Source: Suttonella ornithocola
GTDB taxonomy: Bacteria > Pseudomonadota > Gammaproteobacteria > Cardiobacteriales > Cardiobacteriaceae
Assembly: GCF_001889065.1 (NCBI RefSeq)
Contig: NZ_LWHB01000090.1
Coordinates: 1-25,062, forward strand
DNA: 25,062 bases
Direction of reading: 5' to 3'
Shown: positions 8,731 through 17,195 of the stretch, in pieces
Layout: each line of letters begins with the position of its first letter
How positions within the stretch are numbered: position 1 is the stretch's first letter
The notes under the pieces: model-generated
Databases searched by the model: none
Told to the model about the DNA's origin: nothing
The model's input: the letters and a program-made list of their open reading frames with translations, nothing else
Made by a program: the position numbers and the translations under genes

Positions 8731-9685
8731 GCGATTATGCGCCCAAGAGCATCAAGTGATTGGTATTGATAATTTGAATGATTATTATGAAGTGCAATTA
8801 AAGCTTGATCGCTTAAAGCATATTGCACATTCCAATTTCCAGTTTATCCAAATGGATATTGCAGACCGTGCAGCAATGGAGAAATTGTTTGCCCAGCATA
8901 CTTTTGAACGCGTTATTCATTTAGCAGCGCAGGCAGGCGTGAGATATTCTTTAGAAAATCCCCATGCCTATATTGACAGTAATCTTGTCGGGCATCTGAA
9001 TATTTTGGAGGGGTGCCGACATCAGCAAGTGCCTCATTTGATTTATGCTTCGTCTAGTTCGGTGTATGGACTCAATCAAAAAATGCCTTTTTCGGTAGAG
9101 GATAGCGTGGATCATCCTGTGAGTTTATATGCCGCAACGAAAAAAGCCGATGAATTAATGAGCCATAGCTATGCGCATTTATACGGTTTACCAACCACGG
9201 GCTTACGCTTTTTTACCGTCTATGGACCTTGGGGACGACCAGATATGGCATTACAAAAGTTTGCAGGTAAGATTCTTGCCGGTAAACCGATTGAAATTTA
9301 TAATCACGGCAATATGCAGCGTGATTTTACCTATATCGATGATATCGTTGAGGGTATTGTGCGGATTATGGAGGTTATCCCAACACCTTTATCACATTGG
9401 ACGCCTGAAACAGACAGTCCGGCACGAAGTAGCGCGCCTTATCGTTTGTATAATATTGGCAATGGTCAACCTGTTGGATTATTAGACTTTGTGCAAGCGT
9501 TAGAAAAAGCGCTTGGCGTAGTCGCAGAAAAGCAGTTTGTACCGATGCAAGCGGGAGATGTCTATGCGACTTGGGCAGATAGCGAGGCATTATTTCAAGC
9601 AACTGGCTTTCGCCCACAAATAGCTTTAAGTGAGGGCGTTGAGAAGTTTGCTAAGTGGTATCGCGAATATTATCAGCAGAGATAA
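8678..9685 (+). CDS. NAD-dependent epimerase, UDP-glucuronate 4-epimerase type
   Basis: An extended short-chain dehydrogenase of 335 residues. The NAD-binding GAAGFIG is at residues 7-13. The active-site serine stretch ASSSSVYG is at 124-131 and the catalytic YAATK at 151-155 (Y151, K155). The blocks DNLNDYYEVQLKLDRL and RFFTVYGPWGRPDMA are typical of UDP-glucuronate 4-epimerases (GAE/LspL/Cap1J type), which make UDP-galacturonate for surface polysaccharides. UDP-glucose-type epimerases are the main alternative. I take the ATG at 8678; a GTG three codons upstream is possible. It overlaps the TehA-like gene by 53 bases. With hldE and the WaaB-like gene it forms a surface-sugar group. Confidence 0.85.
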   Translation: MKILVTGAAGFIGAATVERLCAQEHQVIGIDNLNDYYEVQLKLDRLKHIAHSNFQFIQMDIADRAAMEKLFAQHTFERVIHLAAQAGVRYSLENPHAYIDSNLVGHLNILEGCRHQQVPHLIYASSSSVYGLNQKMPFSVEDSVDHPVSLYAATKKADELMSHSYAHLYGLPTTGLRFFTVYGPWGRPDMALQKFAGKILAGKPIEIYNHGNMQRDFTYIDDIVEGIVRIMEVIPTPLSHWTPETDSPARSSAPYRLYNIGNGQPVGLLDFVQALEKALGVVAEKQFVPMQAGDVYATWADSEALFQATGFRPQIALSEGVEKFAKWYREYYQQR

Positions 9686-9708
9686 AATAGCTTTGAGGAG
9701 CGATAAGC

Positions 9709-11184
9709 ATGGAAATGCCTGTCTTTAGTGTTACCGAATTTAATTCGGTCGCACGTGAGTTATTAGAAAGCGGATTGGCAAAGGTATGGGTAGAGGGAGA
9801 GATTTCTAATCTTGCTAAGCCGTCTTCTGGGCATTTGTATTTCTCGCTCAAAGATAGCGGCGCATCTGTGAGTTGTGCGTTGTTTAAGGGGAGTCGTTTT
9901 CGAGTAAAAGTGCCTTGGGGAGAGATTGAAAATGGCTTATTGGTACGCGTGTCTGGAAAAGCCAGTTTATATGCGCCGCGTGGACAGTTTCAGCTGATTG
10001 TCGATAGCATGGAAGCGGCGGGGCAGGGCGCATTAGAACAAGCATTCCAAGAGCGGTTAGCTCGTTTGCAAGCAGAAGGGATTTTTTCAGCAGAGCGTAA
10101 ACGAGTCATTCCGCAACGTGCGCTTACGATTGGCGTGATAACTTCTCCCACTGGCGCTGCCATTCGCGATGTCCTCTCCACGCTTAAGCGTCGGAATCCT
10201 GCATTAAAGATTATTATTTATCCTTGTTTGGTCCAAGGAGTACAAGCGCCCGCTGAAATTTTACACGCATTAGAAATGGCTAATCGTCGTGCAGAATGTG
10301 AAGTCTTATTGGTTGTTAGAGGCGGTGGCAGTTTAGAAGATTTATGGGCATTTAATGATGAGGCGGTGGCGCGGGCCGTTGCCAATAGTGATATTCCCAT
10401 TGTGAGCGGTGTTGGACACGAAACAGATGTAACGTTGACTGATTTTGCGGCGGATTATCGTGCGCCAACGCCAACAGCAGCGGCAGAAACGGTTAGCCCT
10501 GTGCTGGCAGAGATATTGTTGCAACTTTCTCAACGCTCTATTGCCACACAAACGCAATTCCAAAGTTTTATCCGACGAAGTTCGCAACAATTATTGGCAT
10601 TTGAACGTCGTTTAGCGCTTCAATCACCTTTACGACAATGGCAAGTGCATGTTCAGCGGTTGGATGAGTGTCAGTTGCGATTGGTTAAAGCGCTTCAAAG
10701 CAAATTGCAATATGCGCAAATACACGTTCAGGGTTTGGAAAAGCGTTGGCAGCTACAATCACCTAAGCGCCAATTATTGGCAAAGCACCAGCAATTAGAA
10801 GCTTTACAACGACAATTAAACAAAGCTTTCTTTGCTAAACAAAAGTATGCACAAGAGAGATTGTTAAGCAATACACAGCGTTTTTCCGCTTTCTCTTTAG
10901 AGAAAAAGCATTTAGTCGCACAAACGGCTTTTGAACAACAAAGTAAGCGACTCTCTATGGTGATGAAGCGTTTAATAATAGCGCAGAGAAAAAACATTTC
11001 AGACTTGGCGGGACGGTTTATGTTATTAAATCCTTTAGCGATTTTATCAAGAGGTTATGCTTTAGCGTTAGATGAAAACGATAAAGTGATTAAGCAATCA
11101 ACAGAGGTTGAGCTTCGTAGCGAAATAACGGTTTGTTTGGCAAAGGGAAGTTTGCGATGTGAGGTAATTGAGCAACAATCGTAA
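9709..11184 (+). CDS. xseA: Exodeoxyribonuclease VII large subunit XseA
   Basis: XseA is the catalytic large subunit of exonuclease VII, which degrades single-stranded DNA in both directions in complex with XseB. The 491-residue protein has the N-terminal OB-fold (about 5-100, with VWVEGEISNLAKPSSGHLYF) and the catalytic core with GVITSPTGAAIRDV (142-155), VRGGGSLEDLWAFND (203-217) and GVGHETDVTLTDFAADYRAPTPTAAAE (234-260). A long Gln/Leu-rich coiled-coil region covers about 275-410, and a short C-terminal domain ends in RGYAL and beyond. A clear ribosome-binding site, GAGGAG at 9695-9700, fixes the start. xseB is not adjacent. Confidence 0.95.
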   Translation: MEMPVFSVTEFNSVARELLESGLAKVWVEGEISNLAKPSSGHLYFSLKDSGASVSCALFKGSRFRVKVPWGEIENGLLVRVSGKASLYAPRGQFQLIVDSMEAAGQGALEQAFQERLARLQAEGIFSAERKRVIPQRALTIGVITSPTGAAIRDVLSTLKRRNPALKIIIYPCLVQGVQAPAEILHALEMANRRAECEVLLVVRGGGSLEDLWAFNDEAVARAVANSDIPIVSGVGHETDVTLTDFAADYRAPTPTAAAETVSPVLAEILLQLSQRSIATQTQFQSFIRRSSQQLLAFERRLALQSPLRQWQVHVQRLDECQLRLVKALQSKLQYAQIHVQGLEKRWQLQSPKRQLLAKHQQLEALQRQLNKAFFAKQKYAQERLLSNTQRFSAFSLEKKHLVAQTAFEQQSKRLSMVMKRLIIAQRKNISDLAGRFMLLNPLAILSRGYALALDENDKVIKQSTEVELRSEITVCLAKGSLRCEVIEQQS

Positions 11185-11246
11185 ATATAGTCATTGCAGG
11201 TAAGGCGGAAAAGGGTAGACTGTTGCCTTTTTAAGGAGAGAAGCTG

Positions 11247-11783
11247 ATGACAACTTTATATGATTTCACGGTTTATAATGGTAAAGGTGAGCCTGTTTCA
11301 TTAGAAATATTTAAAGGGCAAGTGGTTTTAATTGTTAATACAGCAACGCGCTGTGGCTTAACGCCACAATATGAAGCGCTACAATCGCTTTATCAAACTT
11401 ATCACGATAGAGGGTTTACTATTCTAGATTTTCCTTGTAATCAATTCCGCGAACAAGCACCGGAAAATGATGCAGAAATTCAACAATTTTGTGAGACCAA
11501 TTACCAAACAACGTTCCCGCGTTTTCAAAAAATTGATGTGAATGGTATTGGACAGGCGTCTTTGTATAAATGGCTTAAGCAAGAAAAGCCAGAAGATGAA
11601 GGTGGCGCAATTTTTAAAGATTTTCTTATTAAGCTTGCAAGCCTAGGCGAAAAACGCGAGGGTAGCGATATTAAATGGAATTTCACAAAGTTTTTAATTA
11701 ACAGAGAAGGAGACGTGGTTGCGCGTTATGCACCAAGTACTTCGCCTGCAGAAATTGAAAATGCAATTGAAGGATTATTGTAA
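11247..11783 (+). CDS. Glutathione peroxidase family protein (Cys type)
   Basis: Thioredoxin-fold peroxidase of 178 residues that reduces hydrogen peroxide and organic hydroperoxides using glutathione or, often in bacteria, thioredoxin. The peroxidatic cysteine C36 is in NTATRCGLTPQY (31-42). The second block FPCNQFREQAP (62-72) supplies Q67/Q70 and cysteine C64, often the resolving position. The third catalytic residue W144 is in KWNFTKFL (143-150). There is no signal peptide, so it is cytoplasmic. A strong AAGGAG site (11233-11238) precedes the ATG. The NlpC/P60 gene starts 9 bases downstream, so the two are co-transcribed. Confidence 0.92.
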   Translation: MTTLYDFTVYNGKGEPVSLEIFKGQVVLIVNTATRCGLTPQYEALQSLYQTYHDRGFTILDFPCNQFREQAPENDAEIQQFCETNYQTTFPRFQKIDVNGIGQASLYKWLKQEKPEDEGGAIFKDFLIKLASLGEKREGSDIKWNFTKFLINREGDVVARYAPSTSPAEIENAIEGLL

Positions 11784-11792
11784 GGATAAAAA

Positions 11793-12626
11793 ATGTTTGA
11801 GTTTGACGAGGTAACTGCACACGATTCGAGAATCTATACCGATTTACCCGTTGGGGCGTATGCCTTAATGTTAGCGACGGATGCTTGGCTTTTCCAAGCA
11901 CCAGACGCAACGTCGGCACGTTTAACCCAATTTCTCTATGGCGAACCGCTTAAGGTATATGAACAAAGTGAGCAATTTTATTTTGTGCAAAGTCAGAGAG
12001 ATAATTATTGCGGTTGGATACATGGTAGCTTCCTTAAGCAAGTAGAAGCATTGCCAGAACAAGCGAAATGGAGAACGTGTGCCGTCGCGTCGGTAACTAG
12101 AGAGCCGGATATGAAAAGTCCATTATTGTCTTATTTAGCGGCAGATTCTTTGTTGTATTTAGATGCCCAATCGGAATCGGGCGAATATTTACATATTGTA
12201 GATAAGGGGTGGATACATCGTCGCCATGTCGTGCCAATGGATGCTCGGTTCGATATTGTGGCAATCGCTCGCGAGCAACTTTATCGAAGCTATGTTTGGG
12301 GTGGACGCGCCATGGCTGGACTAGATTGTTCAGCATTAGCACAATTATGCTATCGTTTTGCGGGACATGAATTACCTCGCGATTCTGATTTACAGCGTAT
12401 TTATATGGATTTGCATCATCAAAAAGTGCGTGCCGCAGAGTTGATCGCAGGTGATTTAATTTTTGTGCCGGGACATGTGATGATTGCAAGTGGTAATCAA
12501 ACCATTATTCATGCTAATGGTTATCATATGCGTGTAGTAGAAGAACCGCTACAAGCAGCAGTTACGCGGATGAAAGCTGAATTGGGTGAGAAATTTGGGA
12601 TTAGCGCTTATCGCTGGTCTTCATAA
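11793..12626 (+). CDS. NlpC/P60 cysteine hydrolase with SH3-like N-terminal domains
   Basis: A 277-residue predicted peptidoglycan-peptide hydrolase. The C-terminal NlpC/P60 domain starts at about 150. It contains YVWGGRAMAGLDCSALAQ with catalytic C179, then GDLIFVPGHVMI with H228, and a second polar position near H240. Residues 20-145 form one or two bacterial SH3-like modules (GEPLKVYEQSEQFYFVQ, GWIHGSFL; then LLYLDAQSESGEYLHIVDKGWIHRRHV). The layout resembles YkfC-type gamma-D-glutamyl-diamino-acid endopeptidases, which recycle muropeptides in the cytoplasm. No signal peptide is visible, in line with that. Its 3' end overlaps the convergent yihY-like gene by 19 bases. Confidence 0.87.
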   Translation: MFEFDEVTAHDSRIYTDLPVGAYALMLATDAWLFQAPDATSARLTQFLYGEPLKVYEQSEQFYFVQSQRDNYCGWIHGSFLKQVEALPEQAKWRTCAVASVTREPDMKSPLLSYLAADSLLYLDAQSESGEYLHIVDKGWIHRRHVVPMDARFDIVAIAREQLYRSYVWGGRAMAGLDCSALAQLCYRFAGHELPRDSDLQRIYMDLHHQKVRAAELIAGDLIFVPGHVMIASGNQTIIHANGYHMRVVEEPLQAAVTRMKAELGEKFGISAYRWSS

Positions 12627-13900
12627 TCGGGTGGAGAATCCGTAAGTTGCTCTGCCCAATTTCGCAGAGGTTTATCTAATAAGCGACGTAAACGTTTATC
12701 TAAGCGTGAAAAATCATCATGTAGTACTTCAAAAGGATCATTAGGCATCGCTAGCGCATTATAGATTTCTACCAATGAATAATGCGTTAAGGCTTTGCTT
12801 GGGAGATATCTTGGCGGTTCATGACGGCTTTCAATAATAAGTTCTGCATTTAATAATTGGTCTAGGATAAAGCGAATTTTTTGCGGCGATTGAATAAAAT
12901 ATTCGGTAAAGACATTCATATCTGGTGCGGTTTGTGCATTGATAAAGCGCTCTTCCACTAAAGCACTAATTGCAATCCCTAGTTTTAATTGCTCATCCGC
13001 ATACCAATTATCTGCATTATCAGGGGCCAAAGTATGTGGCAATTGAACTAAGCTAGCGACTTTTGCACCGAGTAAGAAAATTAGCCATAAAAAGTTTAAC
13101 CAGAAAAGCAAAATAATAATGGTCGCAAAGCTTGAATAGATGACGGAATAGTTTTTACTACCAGCGATAAAAACGCTAAAGATCCATGAAACGGGATACC
13201 ATAATAATAAGAAAAATCCTGCACCAGCAAATGCTGCTTTCCAACTCACTTTGCGATTTGGAATCCAAGCGTAAACACAGGCAATCATCACAAAAACGAT
13301 TGCTGTCGGTAGCATACTGGTGAGTAGATTAAAGATGACATCTACACCCGGAAATTTTAAATAAGGTTGTAGCCATGCAGCATTTTTCATGCCTAGCATC
13401 ATTGACATGAGGGCTGCAATCAGCAAAGGTGCCAGTAAGACGGCAGTGAAATAGCCCGTTAAACGCGATTTTAAAGAGCGTGTATCTTCTACTCGCCAGA
13501 TTTCATTTAAAGTCGTTTCAATGCGTTGAGCAATATTGATGACAGAAAAAAACAAAAATACTACGCCAATTAGCCCGAGATTATCAGCTTTGGTTTGGTT
13601 AACAAACTGTAAAATATAGAGCGTTACTTCTTGCCCCGCTTGCCCCATTGGGGAAAAAATATCTTTTAGCCATGGCTCAATCACGCCCTCTACCCCAAAA
13701 CCGTGTAATAAAGAAAAAGCCACAGCCAATAAAGGAACGAGTGTTAATAATGTTACGTAAACTAAAGATTGCGCATCTTCAGGAATATGTTCTTTTAAAT
13801 AAGCGCGCACCAATGCAAAAGGATAAAAACGTATCCATCGCCATGAAGGGCGTCCGCGTTTTTGCCATTGGTCATGCCAAAGTGTTTGTATAGAAAGCAT
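12608..13900 (-). CDS. YihY/BrkB family inner-membrane protein
   Basis: A 430-residue protein with about six membrane segments in the first 300 residues. It matches the YihY/BrkB (formerly 'RNase BN') family: YVTLLTLVPLLAVAFSLLHGFG near 47-68, a central IETTLNEIWRV, and later WYPVSWIFSVFIAGSKNYSVIYSSFATIIILLFWLNFLWLIFLLGA read as family blocks. After about residue 300 comes a soluble tail of about 130 residues, predicted helical, with a winged-helix flavour (GIAISALVEERF, IRFILDQLLNAELI). That makes it longer than the roughly 290-residue E. coli protein. The function of the family is not settled. It stands alone on the minus strand, divergent from the universal stress gene. Confidence 0.87.
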   Translation of the reverse strand: MLSIQTLWHDQWQKRGRPSWRWIRFYPFALVRAYLKEHIPEDAQSLVYVTLLTLVPLLAVAFSLLHGFGVEGVIEPWLKDIFSPMGQAGQEVTLYILQFVNQTKADNLGLIGVVFLFFSVINIAQRIETTLNEIWRVEDTRSLKSRLTGYFTAVLLAPLLIAALMSMMLGMKNAAWLQPYLKFPGVDVIFNLLTSMLPTAIVFVMIACVYAWIPNRKVSWKAAFAGAGFFLLLWYPVSWIFSVFIAGSKNYSVIYSSFATIIILLFWLNFLWLIFLLGAKVASLVQLPHTLAPDNADNWYADEQLKLGIAISALVEERFINAQTAPDMNVFTEYFIQSPQKIRFILDQLLNAELIIESRHEPPRYLPSKALTHYSLVEIYNALAMPNDPFEVLHDDFSRLDKRLRRLLDKPLRNWAEQLTDSPPDYEDQR

Positions 13901-13971
13901 CTAATTTCCTAAATTTACTATTCATAAATATGTTACACTAATTTGTAGATATACGAAGCGAGGAGCAATTT

Positions 13972-14415
13972 ATGTCTGGCTATAAACATATCTTACTGGT
14001 AACAGATTTGCGCGAAGATTGCGGCATCGTTGCCGAGGCTGCCAAACAAATGCTAGATAATGCAGATACGCATCTTAGCGTATTGCACATCGTCGAAGAA
14101 ACCGTTCTTACCGCAGGTTATGAAATTGTTCCTATCGTTCCAGTGGGCGATGAAAGTGAGCTTACCTCGCAAGCCCAAAAAAAACTTAAAGCTTTATTAG
14201 ATAAACATGGCTTACAAGGTCAAATCCACATTGATACCGCACTTTCTACTCGTCGGGGTATCTTAGATTATGCTGAAACCGTTAAGCCAGACTTAATCGT
14301 TATTGGTCGGCATAAACGTAGTGGCTTAGCATCCTTATTAGGCGCGACGGCAGATGATATTTTACCCGCAGTGGAATGTGATGTCTTAGTTGTTCGCCTA
14401 GGAAAACCAGTATGA
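13972..14415 (+). CDS. Universal stress protein, UspA family
   Basis: A 147-residue single-domain Usp. It starts YKHILLVTDLREDC, the first strand and loop of the fold, and ends with LIVIGRHKRSGLASLLGATADDILPAVECDVLVVRL (read as two family blocks around residues 107-143). The loop after GRH lacks the strict G-2x-G-9x-G(S/T) ATP-binding spacing, so this is nearer to the UspA class, thought not to bind ATP. It is cytoplasmic and likely induced in stress or stationary phase by analogy. A good GAGGAG site lies 8-13 bases upstream of the ATG. It overlaps the next gene by 4 bases (ATGA). Confidence 0.87.
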   Translation: MSGYKHILLVTDLREDCGIVAEAAKQMLDNADTHLSVLHIVEETVLTAGYEIVPIVPVGDESELTSQAQKKLKALLDKHGLQGQIHIDTALSTRRGILDYAETVKPDLIVIGRHKRSGLASLLGATADDILPAVECDVLVVRLGKPV

Positions 14416-14900
14416 CGGTACAAACTTTGGCTGATATTGATAGCGCCGCTTTTGCGGCGCTTTTATCTCGCTATGGCTTAACTATTCAAATCGTAGCAGA
14501 AAATGCAGAAATTCCGGGTAGCTTTTGGGGGGCGCCAGAAGCAGGACTCATCGGACAGACGCTTTATCTTAGAAATGATACTCCCACACATTCCGCCCTT
14601 CATGAAGCTTCCCATTGGATTTGTATGGATCAAAATCGTCGAGAACAGCTTCATACCGATGCCGGTGGAACAGTAATGGAAGAATGTGCGGTAAATTGGT
14701 TGCAAATCTTGCTTGCCGAAGCGCTTGAAGATATCGGGCGTGAACAAATGCTTAAAGATATGACTACTTGGGGCTATAGCTATCGAGAAGGCAGCGTTTA
14801 TCAGTGGTTAAAAGGCGACGGATTGGAAGCGAGAGATTGGCTTGAAAATCATGGTATTACAAAGAATGGCATTTTGTTGACCTACCGCCCGCGTAATTAA
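14412..14900 (+). CDS. Conserved protein with HEASH zinc-protease-like motif
   Basis: A 162-residue protein I do not recognise by name. It has HEASH at residues 64-68, an HExxH zinc-binding pattern, followed about 22 residues later by MEECAVNW (E90/E91), a suitable position for a third, glutamate ligand in a short gluzincin or ImmA-like fold. Cysteines at 71 and 92 flank these parts. There is no signal peptide or membrane segment, so it is cytoplasmic. The start overlaps the universal stress gene stop (ATGA), so the two are translationally coupled and may act in the same response. A true peptidase activity is inference from the motif alone. Confidence 0.65.
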   Translation: MTVQTLADIDSAAFAALLSRYGLTIQIVAENAEIPGSFWGAPEAGLIGQTLYLRNDTPTHSALHEASHWICMDQNRREQLHTDAGGTVMEECAVNWLQILLAEALEDIGREQMLKDMTTWGYSYREGSVYQWLKGDGLEARDWLENHGITKNGILLTYRPRN

Positions 14901-14981
14901 CATGCGTCAATCCCGCTGCTCATAGCCAAATACTATGGCATACTAATTATGAATTTCATTAGAAAAAACCTAGGAGTGCAA

Positions 14982-16016
14982 ATGAAACGTCTTACTCTTG
15001 TTCTCGCAATGGCTGCTGTTGGCTTCGCTCATGCAGATGTCGAGTTAAAAACCCAAGCGCAAAAAGTCGGCTATGCCATTGGAACCGATATTGGTTCAAC
15101 CTTTGCGGATATGAATGCCGACGGTAAAGACAATATTGATTTTAATGCTTTAGTCGTTGGCTTACGCGATGCTTATGAAAAGCGTAAACTTGCGATGACC
15201 GATGAAGAAATGGAAAGCGTCATGAAAACCTTTGCTGAAGAGCGTCAAAAAGAAATGCGCACACAAGCTGAGAAAATGATTGAAGACAGTAAAGCAGATA
15301 GTGAAAAATTCCTAAAAGAAAATGCCAAAAAAGACGGTGTCAAAACGACAGACTCAGGCTTACAGTATAAAGTGATTAAAGAAGGCACAGGTAAGCAACC
15401 GGGTCCAAACGATACCGTTAGTGTTCAATACGAAGGTCGCTTAATTGACGGTACTGTCTTTGATAGCTCAAAACAGCATGGCGGTCAACCTGTTGAATTT
15501 AATATCCAACAAGTGATTCCAGGGTGGGTAGAAGGCATTCAGCTGATGAAAGAAGGGGGAGAATACACTTTCTATATCCCCGCGGATTTGGCTTATGGCG
15601 AATTTGGTCAGCCGGGAGCAGGTATCTTACCGGGCGCGGCATTAGTCTTTGATGTTACCTTAGAAAAAGTGATTCCTGCTGAACAAGACGGAAGCGTTCC
15701 CGCATTGAATGATGCGAAAGAAGATAAAGCCAATCTGGTTGTTGAAAAAGCAGAAAAATTAGCAGATAAAGCAGAAGTAGAAACCAAAGCTGCCGCGGAT
15801 AAAGTCGCAGATAAAACCGAAGCTGCTGCTGAAGAAGCGAAAAAAACAGCTGATGAAGCCGCTAAAGATATAGAAAATACTGCTGAGCAAGCCAGCGATA
15901 AAATTAAGGCAGCCGCAGATAGCGTTGCTGAAAAGACTGAAAATGCAGCCGATACAGTCAAAGCAGAAACAGAAAAAGCTACTGATAACATTAAAGAAAG
16001 TGTTGAGCAAAAATAA
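14982..16016 (+). CDS. FKBP-type peptidyl-prolyl isomerase (FkpA/Mip-like) with long charged C-terminal tail
   Basis: A periplasmic prolyl isomerase and chaperone. I use the ATG at 14982, preceded by TAGGAG at 14971-14976; it starts directly with a signal peptide (MKRLTLVLAMAAVGFAHA, cleaved after residue 18). The in-frame ATG at 14949 would bury that signal. Residues 20-125 are the helical dimerisation domain (KVGYAIGTDIG). Residues 138-232 are the FKBP domain with VQYEGRLIDGTVFDSS, FNIQQVIPGW, and YIPADLAYG. Residues 245-344 are an odd extension of Ala, Lys, Glu and Asp repeats (DKVADKTEAAAEEAKKTAD and similar), predicted to be a long amphipathic helix. Ordinary FkpA/Mip proteins end soon after the FKBP domain. 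Confidence 0.88.
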   Translation: MKRLTLVLAMAAVGFAHADVELKTQAQKVGYAIGTDIGSTFADMNADGKDNIDFNALVVGLRDAYEKRKLAMTDEEMESVMKTFAEERQKEMRTQAEKMIEDSKADSEKFLKENAKKDGVKTTDSGLQYKVIKEGTGKQPGPNDTVSVQYEGRLIDGTVFDSSKQHGGQPVEFNIQQVIPGWVEGIQLMKEGGEYTFYIPADLAYGEFGQPGAGILPGAALVFDVTLEKVIPAEQDGSVPALNDAKEDKANLVVEKAEKLADKAEVETKAAADKVADKTEAAAEEAKKTADEAAKDIENTAEQASDKIKAAADSVAEKTENAADTVKAETEKATDNIKESVEQK

Positions 16017-16031
16017 GCCAACGATAAAAAT

Positions 16032-16056
16032 AAAGCCCGCTTAGGCGGGCTTTTTT
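16032..16056. terminator. Bidirectional rho-independent terminator (fkpA-like / zapE)
   Basis: AAAGCCCGC TTAG GCGGGCTTT, a 9-bp stem with a 4-base loop, followed by T in the plus direction and preceded by AT-rich DNA for the minus direction. It sits between the converging ends of the FKBP gene and zapE. Confidence 0.9.
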
Positions 16057-16062
16057 AATACG

Positions 16063-17190
16063 CTATGGAAGATGAACTTCCTCCCAATATGCCTCGCTTT
16101 GCATTTCAAACAAACGGCTTTGCAGGCGGTCAAATTCAAAAACCATTTTCTTGCCCGTATAAATATGCTCAATCGCTTGCGCAGTTGTTAACAAGAGCTT
16201 TACTCGGCGATCATAAAATTCATCAATCAATAATAAAAATCGTCTTGCCGCATCTTCTAAATATTCATCCATCACTGGCACGCCCACAACCGCCACATAT
16301 TCAAAACGCTTGGCAATCTCAATATAATCCTTTTGAGAATAATTGCCACGGCAAAGCACCTCGAAATCAAAAACAATACTATCCGAATTTCGCCACACTA
16401 AAGGAATTTCGCGTGAGCCTGCGTGAAAAATGGGCTCATCTATTGCTTGTTCACAGCCCGTTAACTCTGCTAAATCCTCTCGGATAGCGGCTCGTGCTTG
16501 TGCATTATCTGGTGTGCGGAAAACATTCGCCATATTAAAATGGCGTTTGCGAAAATCTTCTCCCTCATCAATATGATGAACAGAAAGATTTTGCTCTATC
16601 CAAGCGATTGCCGGTAAAAAGCGTTCGCGTTGTAAACCATTCTTATACAAGTCAGGAGGTGGGATATTAGAAGTTGTGACAATCGTAACGCCATATTTTT
16701 TCATCGCATTTAACAATCGGTCTAGCATCATCGCATGGGTAATGTCAGATACGAAAAACTCATCCAAACATAAAATATCAATTTCAGACGCCATTTCCCG
16801 AACCACCGTATCCATCGGGTTTTGCACTTGTTCCAAACGATTTAAAGCATCATTGATTTCTAGCATAAAACGGTGAAAATGGCGGCGGCGTTTACGCGTG
16901 GTGGGTAAATACGTCATAAATAAATCCATCATGAACGTCTTGCCGCGTCCCACTCCGCCCCAGCAATATAAGCCCGAAATCCAAGTTGGCGCTTCAGCTT
17001 CCTTTGTTTGACCAAATAAGCGGCTGAAAAAGCCCGACTTTTGCGTAGGTTCTTCTGGAATAACGGCATCTCTTTTCTCTAAAGCGTCTGCTATTCGTTG
17101 CATCTCAGCAATGACGGCTAGTTGTGCCGCATCTTCGCTATAACCCTTTTCTGCCACTTTTTGTCGATAGATATCCGCTAATTGCGTCAT
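16063..17190 (-). CDS. zapE: Cell division protein ZapE (AFG1-like ATPase)
   Basis: A 375-residue AFG1-type P-loop ATPase. Walker A is GGVGRGKT (78-85) and Walker B DILCLDEFFV (138-147, D143/E144). SDITHAMMLDRLL and TTSNIPPPDLYKNGLQRERFLPAI (read as sensor-1 and family block) are typical of ZapE/YhcM. ZapE associates with the Z-ring and destabilises FtsZ polymers in an ATP-dependent way. It lies 5 bases after sanA on the minus strand and is the last gene of a run that begins in the pilin region, so its transcription may partly come from pilus-accessory promoters. Confidence 0.93.
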   Translation of the reverse strand: MTQLADIYRQKVAEKGYSEDAAQLAVIAEMQRIADALEKRDAVIPEEPTQKSGFFSRLFGQTKEAEAPTWISGLYCWGGVGRGKTFMMDLFMTYLPTTRKRRRHFHRFMLEINDALNRLEQVQNPMDTVVREMASEIDILCLDEFFVSDITHAMMLDRLLNAMKKYGVTIVTTSNIPPPDLYKNGLQRERFLPAIAWIEQNLSVHHIDEGEDFRKRHFNMANVFRTPDNAQARAAIREDLAELTGCEQAIDEPIFHAGSREIPLVWRNSDSIVFDFEVLCRGNYSQKDYIEIAKRFEYVAVVGVPVMDEYLEDAARRFLLLIDEFYDRRVKLLLTTAQAIEHIYTGKKMVFEFDRLQSRLFEMQSEAYWEEVHLP

Positions 17191-17195
17191 TCTGC

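Noticed and set aside
11202..11232. Terminator between xseA and the glutathione peroxidase gene (AAGGC...GCCTT plus T)
   Set aside because: The stem is only 5 bp with an 18-base loop, and the T run overlaps the ribosome-binding region of the next gene.
15608..16021. Minus-strand Ser/Ala-rich reading frames opposite the FKBP tail
   Set aside because: They mirror the low-complexity Ala/Lys/Glu repeat of the plus-strand gene and show no start signal or family motif.
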